A stretch of DNA of 64,000 nt from Breviolum minutum Mf 1.05b.01 (lineage: Eukaryota > Sar > Dinophyceae > Suessiales > Symbiodiniaceae): positions 1 to 64,000 of the forward strand of contig DF241589.1 of assembly GCA_000507305.1 (NCBI GenBank). Reading direction: 5' to 3'. The notes below the pieces were generated by a model, which saw only the letters and a program-made list of their open reading frames with translations, was not told the origin of the DNA and did no database searches. Below, piece by piece: positions 31,207 through 42,046 of the stretch (positions are counted from its first letter, which is position 1; each line of letters begins with the position of its first letter). The position numbers and the translations under genes were made by a program.

Positions 31207-33384
31207 ATAGTACAGTTTGATTCTGTGAAACAACATCTATTGTTTCAGCAGAAGATCCCTAAAAAGAAACACCTTCCAAACCGTTTCGAAGACCCATCAT
31301 TTTGCGGGAATTGCAGGAATTCTTTGCTTCATTCGATACCCCCAAATCCCGAACAAAACCTATCGCTGATTTGGATGGTGAGCCAGATTCTTTTCGAAAA
31401 AATTATCCATCACCCAAACCGATTGACAGAGCTAGGTCAAAGATCAAAGGGGTTGGGGAATGCAATTTTGAATCGCCACGCAGTTGGTGAATAGATATGG
31501 GGCGCTTTTTATTTGGCTGGTTCGCATCCACCGGCAATTTGTTTTTATTTGTATCTGGGGGCGCGTATCTGTGTCAGAAGATGCATGCGCGCCTCCGCTG
31601 CGGCATTCGCCGCTGAAGCCCTGAGCTTACTGCGCGCCGCGGGCTCGCGGGCGCGCTTCTTTTTGTTTTGGCGGGCGCGAGCCTGGCCCAAGCCATTACG
31701 GATATCTACGTTGTATAAAAGCCATGCATGAACATGTCACATGACACCTTCAACAGCTGTTGTGTTTTGACACCATTGCACTCTATGTGTCACGCATTGC
31801 ACTGCTCTTTGCTGCAGAACTTCTCTCGCATCAGGAGACTGCCGCTGGGCAGGAGATAGTTGACGAGCACCATTCCCTTACATGAAATACGTTGCTTCCC
31901 CAGTGGGAGAATCGCGCAAAATTGTGCTGAGTGGCAGAGGCCAGGCTGGCGGAAACGGGTTGGCGCGAAAAACCAAAAGTGCACCTTTTACACCTCAAGA
32001 GCTTGAGCCACAAAATCCTCAAATCAACGACCTGATACAAATCCTGGAAGGTACTTCAACCCAATTCAGTTCAAAAAACCATAATCATCCATTGGATGCG
32101 CCACTTAAACAAATTTGGATGTGCCACTGCAGTAAGAGAGGTCTGGTATACATGATAAACATCACCATTTCTTTAACCCTAGGCGTGCAAACCTCACGGT
32201 TCAAACAAACCCCACAAAACTGGGTCTCCACGCTGCCCGGCGTTGCTGCTGGAAGCCTGAACCCTCACTCGGATCCATGATGTTGTGCGGATGTCTCGAT
32301 GACCTTTGAAAGCATTTGGTCCATCCATGTTGCTCCCATCCATCTTGATCTATGTTGCATATGCCTCCTGCTGCTTTCTGCTTCGAAATAAAAGAATTCC
32401 AATTTGCTTAACAGATGAAAATTGGAGGTCATCTACAGTCTCCCGGACCAAATTGGATTTAAAAAGCATGTAACATGATCATGTATGAACACGTACGTCT
32501 TATTTCATGGAACAAGATGTTCAAAAATCTCTGAACCTGCAATTTTAGAAGACCCCTTGGCAGTCCTTGTAAATAAAGCGCATTTTCCTCCATGGATAAA
32601 CTGCATATTTATCAAAAAACAAAAACTGCGCTTTCCCTCCTTCTACGTAATTCCTGATTGTTGATAATTAAACCAAGAAATGCCAAGACACGCCGGGCAC
32701 GTCGTCGCCGGCTCGCTGTGCTGGGGGGCAGGGGGGTCGGTGGAGGAAGCTGAGGGCTTCTGTGGCTGAGGGGCGAGGGGGTTGGGGCTGGAAGAAGTGG
32801 GAGAGGAAGGACCCTACAGATTCACTGGCTTCCCGGAAAAAACAGTTCAACTGTTTGAGGCTCGAACCTCGGAAAGCCTCCGAGGGGTCAAGTCCGGAAC
32901 CGGAAGGCTGTAAAACTTTTCGAAGGCGCCCTGGCCCCAACAAACAAAACACATATATGGCTGTAGCCAAACTGAAGGGTGATACAACGAAAGGCTGCTA
33001 TGATTAAATGGCCAAGGCCAAACTTCATATCAACAAGATTTCTGGTTAAATCCACCTTAAAGTATAGCATCCGGGAATGGACTTCAGGTGTTCTTGAATG
33101 AGTGGTTTGACCATGATATTATTTGGATATGTTCCACTCCGCTCACTCCGCTACATGTTCAGAGCATGAGTAACTGGTACACCTTGGAGGTATCAAAAGA
33201 AAGTTCTTTGGAGAAAAACTCCTTTCTAGAACAAGTACCAGAAAAACAAACGTCCCCGAGCGGAAATTGATTGTGCTGTTTTATTTCTTGTGGCAATCCT
33301 TTGGCATTGAGGCCAGGAAATTCTGATATGGTAAGGTGAAGTCACCAAAGACATATAATATACCATCAACTTATACTATATGAG
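31207..33384. other. Two GC-rich patches, no settled gene
   Basis: 31560-31690 is very CpG-rich (GCGCGCCTCCGCTGCGGCAT, GGCTCGCGGGCGCGCTTC). 32690-32940 is C/G-rich and reads as proline-rich in more than one leftward frame. Either may be exons, but no frame stands out. An open rightward frame 31882-32280 is not convincing. Confidence 0.4.
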
Positions 33385-33543
33385 GCCAATGTAACCATCG
33401 GACTGCCCTCCAGGACTGGCCACCCTTCTGTCCTGAGGAAGAGGATCATCGGCCAGGCCGTGCTGGAGATACCACTCCTAACAAAATGCCACAACATCAG
33501 CGAAGCCACCTACATACTGAAAAGGGGTTGGGATTTCCAGTGC
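33385..33543 (+). CDS. Candidate internal exon, rightward
   Basis: After ATATGAG the frame reads ANVTIGLPSRTGHPSVLRKR, then IIGQAVLEIPLLTKCHNISE and ATYILKRGWDFQC, 53 codons ending TGC|GTGGGG. Strongly protein-like, against the prevailing leftward orientation here. Unrecognised. Confidence 0.45.
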
Positions 33544-34086
33544 GTGGGGGTTATATCTGCAAGGGACAAATCATGTTTGCCAGGTCCAGTTTGTAGTATC
33601 TTTCAAGGGTTTGAGATTGCATTTTGTTGCTGGGACGACAGAAGCGGCGGCGAAGTGTATTTACTGGAATTTTGTGGATCGTTTTAAACACCCAATGAAT
33701 TTTTCAAGAGCTCATTTTGCAGCAAAGCCTCCGGCATCCTTGTGTAATCATAAGCTTCCCTTTCTTCTTGCATCTACACCGGTTGGGACGAATCGTCACG
33801 CATCACGGCCAGATGCAACATTTGTGTTGCCGCTAAGCTGAGATACGGATCAATTTTTCCTTGGGCTTTCTTTTTTGCCGTGTGAGATCCTGCTAACATT
33901 TCCCCGATCAATGGTGCGTGTCCAAAATGGGTTTAGGATTCAAAATTTAGGATTCGCAATTTTGGGCTCTCAAATGTGAGTGCAAAGTCGGCGCACCTCC
34001 GCTGCCGCGAGCGAAGCCTTGTCCTGTCTTCGCTGCTTTTTGTGTCGCAGCATCATGGGAGGATGATATACCAAACCGTAACCCGA

Positions 34087-34985
34087 TCATGAATCAGAAT
34101 CGCTATAACACATGACTTCCATCTTGCCAAAAGACCTCCCTTTGGATTGCAAACGTCTATGCCCAAACATCACGTCCACAATCAGTTCTGGATTCAAGTC
34201 TTGCAACCCTTAAAGAAACGCGTAGGTAGTGTCAGAAGAGTTCCTTTTGATGCACGTGGATGGCGAGGATGTATTTGTGGTTGAAGTACTTGGATGATGC
34301 CTGATGCTAGCTAAATTGTTACTAACCGGGGTATAAACCTCATATACCCCATTTACAAGTCGGTTATAAGCAGCTTACTAACCATTTACGAACTTCCCGA
34401 GACATCCAAATGCCCCTTTTACCACTCAGTTCCACCGCCTCCCATTCAACCTCCTCTGCGACCTCCAAACTAATCGGTGGTGTCAACCCCTTTGAAAAAT
34501 ATTAGTCAAAATGGGAATCTTCCCCAAATAGAGGTGAAATGGTGAAATTGTTCAAAATAAAAAATATTTGAAACCACCGCCCAGCAAAAATAGCCAACCA
34601 ATAATCCAATGGTTGGAATGCTGTTCCACTCTTTTTCGCTGAAGGGCCGTGCTGTCTCTTGATCATCCACCTAGAGATGGAAGGACCATGGGACACGTCT
34701 GACACCCGGGGAGTCCAGTTGGATGAAACAAGGGAACCGCAAGCAGCCGCACGAGGAAAGGTGGAAAGTGGGGTTGGAGTGCGAAGTTGTTCAGGGGAGG
34801 TGGTGTAAAGGGGTGTTGGCTCGTGGCTGCTTCCCACACAGGCCATCGCATCCAAAGCCATAGGGCTGGGAAGCACGGACCTCCGGCCATGTAGGGGGGG
34901 TGCCGGCAGGTTGCCGCGGAGGCGTTGCACCAAGCTGCATTGCGAGGCCACAGTCAGCCAGCTTCACCGCCCCGAGTTCGATACA
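34087..34985 (-). CDS. Protein-kinase-like gene, C-terminal part, several exons and frame breaks
   Basis: At about 34979-34870 the frame reads ELGAVKLADCGLAMQLGATP, then AGTPPTWPEV and QPYGFGCD. This is a kinase activation segment: ADCG stands where DFG is usual, and WPE where APE is usual. The frame then shifts; the next frame reads TPLYTTSPEQLR and TPRVSDVS. Exon 34670-34581 (VDDQETARPFSEKEWNSIPT then IGLLVGYFCW) follows CTCTAG and ends at a family A element. Exon 34462-34394 (VAEEVEWEAVELSGKRGIWM) restarts 7 bp beyond it in matching phase 0 and ends at a family C element. Then come 34288-34234 (YFNHKYILAIHVHQKELF) and a last exon 34208-34087 (LQDLNPELIVDVMFGHRR ... YSDSDS, TGA). The frame shift and altered DFG suggest a decayed or inactive kinase, or base errors. 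Confidence 0.55.
34289..34393. mobile_element. Family C element acting as an intron
   Basis: Read leftwards: GTTCGTAAATGGTTAGTAAG ... GCATCATCCAAG. It starts GT and ends AG, lies exactly between two open exons, and both sides are phase 0. Confidence 0.6.
34470..34584. mobile_element. Family A element between two kinase-gene exons
   Basis: CTAATCGGTGGTGTCAACCC ... TTTGAAACCACCGCCCAG, with CAAA at both flanks. Read leftwards its first bases after CTGG are GCGGTGG (a GC donor, or GT three bases on). The next exon resumes 7 bp past its other end. Confidence 0.8.
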
Positions 34986-35735
34986 GACATGAAGTTTAAA
35001 GAAGTTCAGTGATCCAGTGCCTTCCTATCGGAGATATGAATCTTAAAGATTTTAAGGTTTTCCCATTGAGATCACCCTAGCAGCTGGTGATCTTAGGTTT
35101 AGAGGTGTGCAAAAGGCAGTATAGTCACATGTAGTCACACGCCTCATTCATCCTCATTCGATGCGCAACGATTCAATACAATTGAGAACTTAAAATTCAA
35201 CGGCCCGGGACCTAAATACGTACATTGTCGTGGTTTGATGGGTTTAGCAAGAACCAGCTTTATATGGTCAAAAGATTATAAGTTCAAAAAGGGCGCAGGT
35301 ATTGGAACAATTTACAACAAATTACAACACCTTCAACCTCCAGAAATCAAGTGCCATTTTTTGCTTTTAGCTCACCATAGCAGCAAAGTCCTCCCCAAAC
35401 AAAGGCAAAGGCGGCACTTGAACTGTTCATGAACTCTTTAAAATGGTGCCTGCGCAAAATCCAATATATGAGTTCCGTTCGGCTGAAGTTGGCGAAGCCA
35501 TGAAAATAACCCTCGGAAACGCATAGTATTAAGGTGAGCCAGGATCCCTAGGGTTGGGGACCATTTCAACAATTTTTGGGTAAATGGGGCAAACAAGTCC
35601 GCAAAACTGTGAAGCTAAGCTTCATTTACAGCCCCGAAAACTAAAGTAGCTCTGGAAAATCGGCCGGGCCCCTAAAGAAAAAGAATATCCTCCAACCATC
35701 TCTTTTCAGGGGACATGTTAATGTTTGGAGGGTAG

Positions 35736-35837
35736 TACAAGGTGGGCCCCTGTCAGATATAAACCGAGTTATAACCTTTATAAACGAAGTTACAAGTTAT
35801 AACCCCACTTTTAAAAATAACTGGTAGGGGGGCCCAC
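35736..35837. mobile_element. Palindromic element, family D
   Basis: TACAAGGTGGGCCCCTGTC ... GGTAGGGGGGCCCACCTTTG then TA: perfect GTGGGCCC-type inverted ends. A second copy is at 46000-46175. Read leftwards it begins GTGGGCC right after an exon ending CAAAG. Confidence 0.85.
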
Positions 35838-36006
35838 CTTTGTAGGGAACATGACCATCCCCACAATGATGCTGCCCCTGCCACACCGGCAAACGTGGAC
35901 ACCTCATTGGCTAGGTGGATGATCTCATCACGGAGCTCCAAGACTTCCTTCCGTGAAGTCATGACGGTCCCATGACCGAGGAGGGATACGTGGTTCATTG
36001 GCCCAT
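35838..36006 (-). CDS. Exon bounded by a family A and a family D element
   Basis: Begins at 36006 right after CCACCAACCAG (end of a family A copy) and reads 55 codons: GPMNHVSLLGHGTVMTSRKE, VLELRDEIIHLANEVSTFAG, VAGAASLWGW... It ends CAAAG|GTGGGCC at the start of family D. Helical centre, then small hydrophobic residues. Not recognised. Both splice-like boundaries belong to mobile elements. Confidence 0.55.
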
Positions 36007-36122
36007 CTGGTTGGTGGAAAAAAAAACCAGGCACCTGAAAACATATTGGATCCTCAAATTTGGAGCCTTTTTCCCCCAAATATAGAGGTGAAAAATGACA
36101 AATGTTTGAAACTACCATCTAT
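36007..36122. mobile_element. Family A element, diverged
   Basis: CTGGTTGGTGGAAAAAAAAA ... GTTTGAAACTACCATCTATAG. Left end intact, centre drifted. Confidence 0.7.
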
Positions 36123-36571
36123 AGTTAATAACCATGGTGATTCATAAGTGTTCAAAGGAGTTGTCGGTCCCACTTCATGGCCATGAAATGGCTTGTAAAT
36201 GGGAGTGGTCCCAACCACTGAACCAAGTCCTGGGATGAGCCACCTTATAAATGGCCGAAACTAAATGGGTAGCTGAGTTATAATCTTACTTTTTAGGGTA
36301 AGGGCAGGATGGGGTCTGATGTTTTTTTTGAAGCTACAGATTTTGGATCTATCCCCTGACCCCTAGGATACCAGTGTCAAATGAAGGCTGGGAGTTTGGG
36401 ATTCCAATGCTCCCGAAGCTTTCTGGTCGCCTTTTCGACTGGTTTCGACTGCGAAACTGTGTATCCAGTACATGTTTGCGCCTCATTGAGAGCGACGCGT
36501 CTTCTTACGCACCGAGCTCGCCGAGCGGGAGGCGGAGGAGCCAGCAGCCGAGAGCTCTTTTAGGAGCTCAC

Positions 36572-36753
36572 CGAAAGTCTTGGGTATAGCTGCTACGCTT
36601 CCATCGGTCCATGTGGCCGAAATCATAGGCAAGAAGAATTGGACCACGGGGACAACTCAAGGAGCTGGTGGTTGGTTCGCGGAATCCGTGAAGCAGGGCG
36701 ACCTTGCTGAGGTCCCCCCCGAGGTCCCCATGGTCCATCTGAGTATTCGCATC
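36572..36753 (-). CDS. Candidate internal exon
   Basis: After the pyrimidine-rich CTCCCAACCAG acceptor, 60 open codons: DANTQMDHGDLGGDLSKVAL, LHGFREPTTSSLSCPRGPIL, LAYDFGHMDRWKRSSYTQDF. Ends CG|GTGAGC, a strong donor. It probably belongs to the same leftward gene as 35838-36006, but the phases need one more exon between them. Not recognised. Confidence 0.5.
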
Positions 36754-37489
36754 CTGGTTGGGAGGGCCCCGATCCAACACATAGCATATTTGGATATTGG
36801 CTTCAAGATCTTGGGTGAAAATTTTCATTTGCTTCCATTTTTTGTGGGTGAAACATTTGAAGAAAACATCATTGTTGAAAACAATCGCATAAACCCCACT
36901 ATGACCATATGGAAAAAATGACTCAGAAGTCACATGAGCAAACATTGAAGACAAAACACTGTTCCAAAAACATCTCCGAAAAATGGCGCTGAAGAATCCT
37001 CTAGCAAGTGTCTTTTTTTGAAGTTCCGAGTTTGTATGAAAAACTTTGAGTAACCCCGTTTTGGACTATCCTGCAACCAACCCACCTGTTTGTAGTGAAG
37101 ATTACTAGGGAAGGCTTCATCAAAATAGAAGCACCCGTTGTTCTATTGAGGCAATTGATACCCAGCATCACTCAGTATCTTCACTTTGTATCTTCATTAG
37201 ACGATCCAATTATTCACAACGGGTTTTGAGACAAACACCCGTCTTAGGTGCTTTGGCAATAACTTGAAGGAAACACCTTTCGTGATATTTTTCCTATGGG
37301 TTTAATCCCTATCCACAAAAAAAACACCACTTGGCCTGTGGAAATCGTGGTGGACATCCAAAAAAATCACCAAAAACTACATACATTGATGAATTTAACC
37401 CCCCCCAAATCTTTGGTGATGCTCAGATTCGCCACCTGAAACCAGGCGCAGAAAAGACATACCCAACTACCTGGCAAATGGGCTCCCAG

Positions 37490-37800
37490 GACTTGGTTCA
37501 GTGGTTTGTAACCCCTACTTATAAGCCAATTTCATGGCCATTTGCATTTGGAAGGGGTCCCGCAACCCGATCCATATGGGACTTCAACTAATCACGGGCC
37601 AATTAACCACGTATCCGTCCGTCATTTGAGCCTAAACTCGCCAGCTGTGGAATTTTCTTTAAAAACACCCGGCCCTACTTGGATGTTCCACGAAGTTAGT
37701 AAATGGTTAGTAAATGGGTTATAACCTACTTATACATGGGAATCATGGGATATACCGGGGTTATAACCCACTCACCAACCATTGATCCTAACTTCCAGGG
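37490..37800. mobile_element. Family C elements, compound
   Basis: GTTTGTAACCCCTACTTATAAG, later AGTTAGTAAATGGTTAGTAA and GGGGTTATAACCCACTCACC then AACCATTGATCC. At least two copies overlap. Confidence 0.55.
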
Positions 37801-37910
37801 ACATCCAAGTTTTCCGTCCTTCTCCACACGAACTTTGGTGTGAAAGTCAGATGTATCGTCCTGTGGCCATGGAGCAGGGATACATTGATTTCTATGATTT
37901 CCCAAAAATT

Positions 37911-38036
37911 ACAGTCCCTGAAACGAACAGCAATCGCCTCTGAAAATAGGCCGCTTGAACCCCCAAAAAAGGAAGAGGGATCGTCTTCCAAGCATCCAAG
38001 TGTCAGGTGCTTATCCAGCTGTTAGCTTCAGGGAGG
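37911..38036. mobile_element. Palindromic element, family B
   Basis: AGTCCCTGAAACGAACAGC ... CAGCTGTTAGCTTCAGGGAG. Confidence 0.75.
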
Positions 38037-38063
38037 CTAAGGGGGCCTGGAACCCTTCAGATT

Positions 38064-38185
38064 TGCTTGTTTGGTGGTTGGAAAGAATAAAACATATTCA
38101 CCCAAATGGGGGGTGGTGAAAAATGGTGATGATTTAAAACACACTTTAAAACCATGCTACAATCACCAACTAAAACAAACAACAA
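38064..38185. mobile_element. Palindromic element, family F, best copy
   Basis: TTGCTTGTTTGGTGGTTGGA at the left and CAATCACCAACTAAAACAAA then CAACAAG at the right, inverted. Centre CACCCAAATGGGGGGTGG. Confidence 0.8.
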
Positions 38186-38582
38186 GACAATTAAGGGGGC
38201 CTGAATTTCACCTCAAAATCATCCATTGCATCCTACTTCCCCAGGATGCATAAAGGATGCATGGTTTTAGGTTGCAATCCGCACAATTCAAACACGTCCA
38301 AAAAATGTCATTGTGGTGAGGGTCGCATGGATTCGCATCGGGGATGGGGGGGCGATACCTTCCAAATCATCCCTTTGATGATGGGAATCGGAGGGGGTTA
38401 CCCCATGCCAATGCCCCACTCCCCAACGCCCGGCAATCCCGGGATTGAAGGCCTTATTTTGTGGAGGGTTTGGGTGGCATTGGGGGGTTATGAAAGGCCC
38501 CTTAGGAATTCCTATGGCCCCTTGATTTCATGAAATTTCATCTTTGAAAGAAAACCAAGGAAGATTATGGAACATCCAACAA

Positions 38583-38650
38583 TTAGTTGGTGGTTGACCC
38601 ACCCATCTGAAAAATATGATCGTCAAATTGGATCATTTCCTCAAGTAGGG
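38583..38650. mobile_element. Family A element, right end missing
   Basis: TTAGTTGGTGGTTGACCC ... CATTTCCTCAAGTAGGGG, then unrelated sequence. Confidence 0.75.
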
Positions 38651-38817
38651 GACCACCCAAACAATCACTAAAATGGGTCTGTCTTCAAACCTTGCTTTTT
38701 CTGTATTGACTAAGATCAAATCATTCAAGTCCCAAAAAATTCAGTCAAATTCACACCGAATAAAACCCCTCCTGAAGTGAAAACACAACTCTGTGGTGGT
38801 ATCTATCCTAGTTGAAC

Positions 38818-38919
38818 ATATACTATCATATTTCTTTACATAGTATAGTCATGTCAAATTGGACCATGCCCCCAACTATGAGTGATAAAAAGAACATCAA
38901 ATCTGAAAGCACCACCTAG
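38818..38919. mobile_element. Family A element, diverged
   Basis: CTAGTTGAACATATACTATC ... AATCTGAAAGCACCACCTAG. It lies in the intron after exon 39061-38952. Confidence 0.65.
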
Positions 38920-38951
38920 AAATTTCAACACTTCCCCCCCCAAAAAAAACA

Positions 38952-39061
38952 GAGTTCCTCCGCATCTTCCTCTTGTTCTTCCTCAATCAATTCACATACA
39001 CGTCGCCGGTTGGCTTTCCACAAGCGAGCGCATTCAGCAGTGGCCAGCCTTCTGCGCAGTG
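38952..39061 (-). CDS. Candidate basic/acidic helical exon
   Basis: After CCATCAG the frame reads LRRRLATAECARLWKANRRR then VCELIEEEQEEDAEEL before a GT in a T-run. Strong helix with a charge switch from basic to acidic. It could be a downstream exon of the nucleotidyltransferase-fold gene to its right, but linkage is not shown. Confidence 0.5.
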
Positions 39062-39549
39062 CTGATGGAAGATCATATCATCAAATTCCATGAAAAATCA
39101 ATGCAGTCCTACCCTCCCTCAAAATATCATATGGATTTGAAAATTGAATATGAACATTGTCATGAATCGTGCAAATGAGCTGTGGCCCTTGCTTAATTTG
39201 TTTATGCGTGACGACGACGACAACACGAATTTGGTGTGGACACTTCCGGACCTGCCTTTTTTTCAAACATGATGGCTGTCTCAGCATCTGACTTGATCAA
39301 GTCAATGACTGATAGTTGGCAAATCCGTTGGTTTTGTCCAATCTGGATCGAAATAAAAACTAAACAGTGTTTGATCTCTGGTGTTGGTCAAAGATTTGTG
39401 AAATACTTCCCCGGAATGTAACAATGGATACTTGATGAGAGAAAGGTTCTCAAGTGCAGTTGCGCTGAAGGCTGAAGTGGGTGTAGCACCACAAAGCGAT
39501 TCTCTTTCACATTGGATTTTTGGCTTCTCTGACTTCGCCAATCAGGCAG

Positions 39550-40503
39550 TCAGGTTCCAGAGTTAAGCCGACGTTGCGCTTCCTGAAATCGTTTTTCGCC
39601 ATGAGGGTCGTTGTGATCTCTCCATCGAGACTCTCGCTGAATCCGGAAAATAAGCTGCTCCAAGTTGTGTCCACTGCACTGTGGAAAGTTCTTCTTCAGC
39701 CTCTTGACAGCAGTCCTGGCCCCTTGATCCAGGCATTTGGACCGGTACTTTGTCATGCCATTCAGCTTTCTGTGGAAAGAAATCGATATCATTTCCGCCT
39801 TTGGAAGGCTCAAGCGCAATTGCACTTGAGCCTTCCAAAGACTGCAGACTCCTGTAAATCCTGTCACGCTGCACTCGCGTCATCGGTTCTTTTGTCTTAA
39901 TGTGATAGTCCCAATCGGATTTCTCGGTGGCAGTACCCTTCAGTCGTGAACCAGTTTTTAGGAGCTGAGCACGTGGAACCACGTCGTGCAAGGCCTTTTC
40001 GGATTGGTGGAAAGCGTCTGTTTGCAACCGACCCGTGGGCTTTCGACTGTTTTTTTGGCCAAAAACAGCTGCTGCTTTTCTGCCCCTCTTTCGCCTCTCC
40101 GCCACTTTCTGCTTCTGGTTCGACGGAATTGGCGAGTGTCTCCTGCTTTTTTGATGTTGATCATTGTTCGGATTCTTCTGGTTGGCCCTGTTATTTGTTT
40201 TCACCGAAGTCTTGTGATTCATGCTGGCAGCTCCTGGCTTCGACTTAGACTTTTTTTTCCATTCTTTCCCTTATACTCCCGGTGGTTTGGGTTCAATTGG
40301 TTGGCCCGGTTGTCGTTGGCAGCTTTCGCATCCTTCTTTTTCGCACCTCGGATGACCATGGACTGCCTTACCACCCGAGGTACTGGCCGCCCTGTGAAGG
40401 TCAATGTTGACCACATGAAGACGCACATCACCATCACCGCACATGGAAGACAGGAAACCCCAACACGGCGCTTCTGGCCGTTTCGTGTTTTCTGATGCGG
40501 CAT
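39550..40503 (-). CDS. Nucleotidyltransferase-fold (Pol-beta superfamily) protein, frame-broken
   Basis: ATG at 40503 (MPHQKTRNGQKRRVG). A Lys-rich start of about 90 residues breaks at the T8 run 40251-40258; one more base continues it as KSKSKPGAASMNHKTSV. The core has TGSRLKGTATEKSDWDYHI: the GS motif plus Asp-x-Asp spacing of the nucleotidyltransferase fold, with a likely third acidic site at GGNDIDFF. A second break near 39736 is needed to reach DQGARTAVKRLKKNFPQCSG and GHNLEQLIFRIQRE, the helical part often following this core; stop at 39550. Substrate unknown. Members of this superfamily add nucleotides to RNA, DNA, proteins or small molecules. Two breaks (one in a homopolymer) leave open base error or decay. 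Confidence 0.65.
39799..39840. repeat. 42-bp palindrome inside the nucleotidyltransferase-fold gene
   Basis: CTTTGGAAGGCTCAAG and CTTGAGCCTTCCAAAG are exact inverted 16-bp arms around CGCAATTGCA, so nearly the whole 42 bp can fold on itself. It falls between the catalytic motif and the NDIDFF motif of the coding frame. Confidence 0.9.
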
Positions 40504-40761
40504 GGTGTTTTACGTCACGACTTCAAATGAGTCGCCTGCCTCAAGCCAAAAAAAAATACTGCTGGCACGAAGTTTTGGAGAGACCGAAATCATGATGGCA
40601 ACTCCCATGGTGCTTGCAAAAAGGCCCCGGATGCCAGTTTCAAGTGATTCAAGTCTCAAGACCAAATCTAATCGAATCAAAAGAAAGTCATGTTGGATTG
40701 GTGATGAGATATTTGGGCCAACTACGACCGTTCACCCTTGAAAAAAGAAGAAAAAAGTTCG

Positions 40762-40800
40762 ACCACCACGACAACAACGACAGCGACAACGACAACACCA

Positions 40801-40862
<62 letters not shown>

Positions 40863-40863
40863 C

Positions 40864-40961
<98 letters not shown>

Positions 40962-41010
40962 CACAATCACAATCACAACCACAACCACAACCACAACCAC
41001 AACCACGACG
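40762..41010. repeat. Compound AAC-type microsatellite, about 250 bp
   Basis: Blocks in order: mixed CGACAACAA, a run of ACAACG hexamers, a long (AAC)n, a few ACAATC hexamers, then ACAACC hexamers. All six frames stay open across it, giving false low-complexity ORFs. Confidence 0.95.
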
Positions 41011-41137
41011 TGCATCACTAAACAAGGAACTCATTGTCTGACAACTTCTTCTTCAAGATCTTTGCTTCACTTCTCACAGCACTCAGCTGTTGTCGTAATC
41101 TCTCCAGCTGTCCCAGAATCCTCAGCATTCAACAAAC

Positions 41138-41245
41138 CTAGTTGGTGGTTGAGTTCAACCCATCTGAAAAATATGATCGTCAAATTGGATCATTTCCCCA
41201 AGTAGGAGTGAACATTCCAAAAATATTTGAGTTGCGCCCACCTAG
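41138..41245. mobile_element. Family A element
   Basis: CTAGTTGGTGGTTGAGTTCA ... ATTTGAGTTGCGCCCACCTAG; the right end is mutated. Confidence 0.8.
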
Positions 41246-41333
41246 GAAAAAAAACAACTGAATCCCCCCCATCGGTCATGTCGAACGCACAAAGGCCCAT
41301 GTGGATTCTCGAATCTCATCGTATTGACTTTGA

Positions 41334-41425
41334 TTTGCTTGTCCGGTGGTTGGAAAAAAAACACTACCCAAATGGGTGATTTACCATGGTAGGATCCATA
41401 AAAAAATCACCTTCGGCAAACACAA
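41334..41425. mobile_element. Palindromic element, family F
   Basis: TTGCTTGTCCGGTGGTTGGA ... AAAAATCACCTTCGGCAAAC then ACAAAA. Confidence 0.7.
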
Positions 41426-41913
41426 AATGAAAGATTCCCTTCAATAATTGGTGATTTCATCATCCTTATGGCCTATCAGGGTAGTGAAAATGTCCTATGT
41501 CAATACAACTCACCTTTAAATGTACAAGAAATCGAAAAAACGAGTCTTCGAAACCTGCATTTTCTCATTTTCCCTACCAAAAAAAAACAGAGTTTCAAAA
41601 AACGCACCCTAAAAAAAGGCTAACAAAAAAACAGGAACTTCTAAACATTGGCCTGAAATTTTGTATAAGGGCGATGACCCTTCTCCCTTCTAAATGACTT
41701 CAACGTATAGGTCCTGGATTCTAGCCGTTGAAAGGTTGGAACATGTTGGGTCAGATCTTAAGAACAGCTAAGAGATGGCAAGTTGGAGGTTTTCTGGTTC
41801 TAGTAATAGGTGGGATGATATAACCCCCCCAAACGAAGGCAAGGACTATACTGCCAATTGGGTGATGATATACTACCACCACCTTTGACAATAACCTGTA
41901 AGAGAATCATTTA

Positions 41914-42020
41914 CAATTCCGAAACGCCCCTGAAAATAGGCCGTTTAACGCCCCAATTTTGGAAACGATCGTGTTCCAACCATCCATTTTCAGGTGTGAA
42001 CTGTAATTTCAAGGAGGGTA
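41914..42020. mobile_element. Palindromic element, family B
   Basis: ATTCCGAAACGCCCCTGAAA ... AACTGTAATTTCAAGGAGGG. Confidence 0.7.
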
Positions 42021-42046
42021 TTTCCCCAAGTCTTTTGTTAGGTAAT

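Noticed and set aside
31513-31731. GC-rich rightward ORF rich in Ala and Arg
   Set aside because: Composition is explained by the CpG-rich patch; no splice context or family recognised.
40614-41205. Long Asn-, Thr- or Val-rich ORFs in several frames
   Set aside because: All come from the compound microsatellite at 40762-41010.
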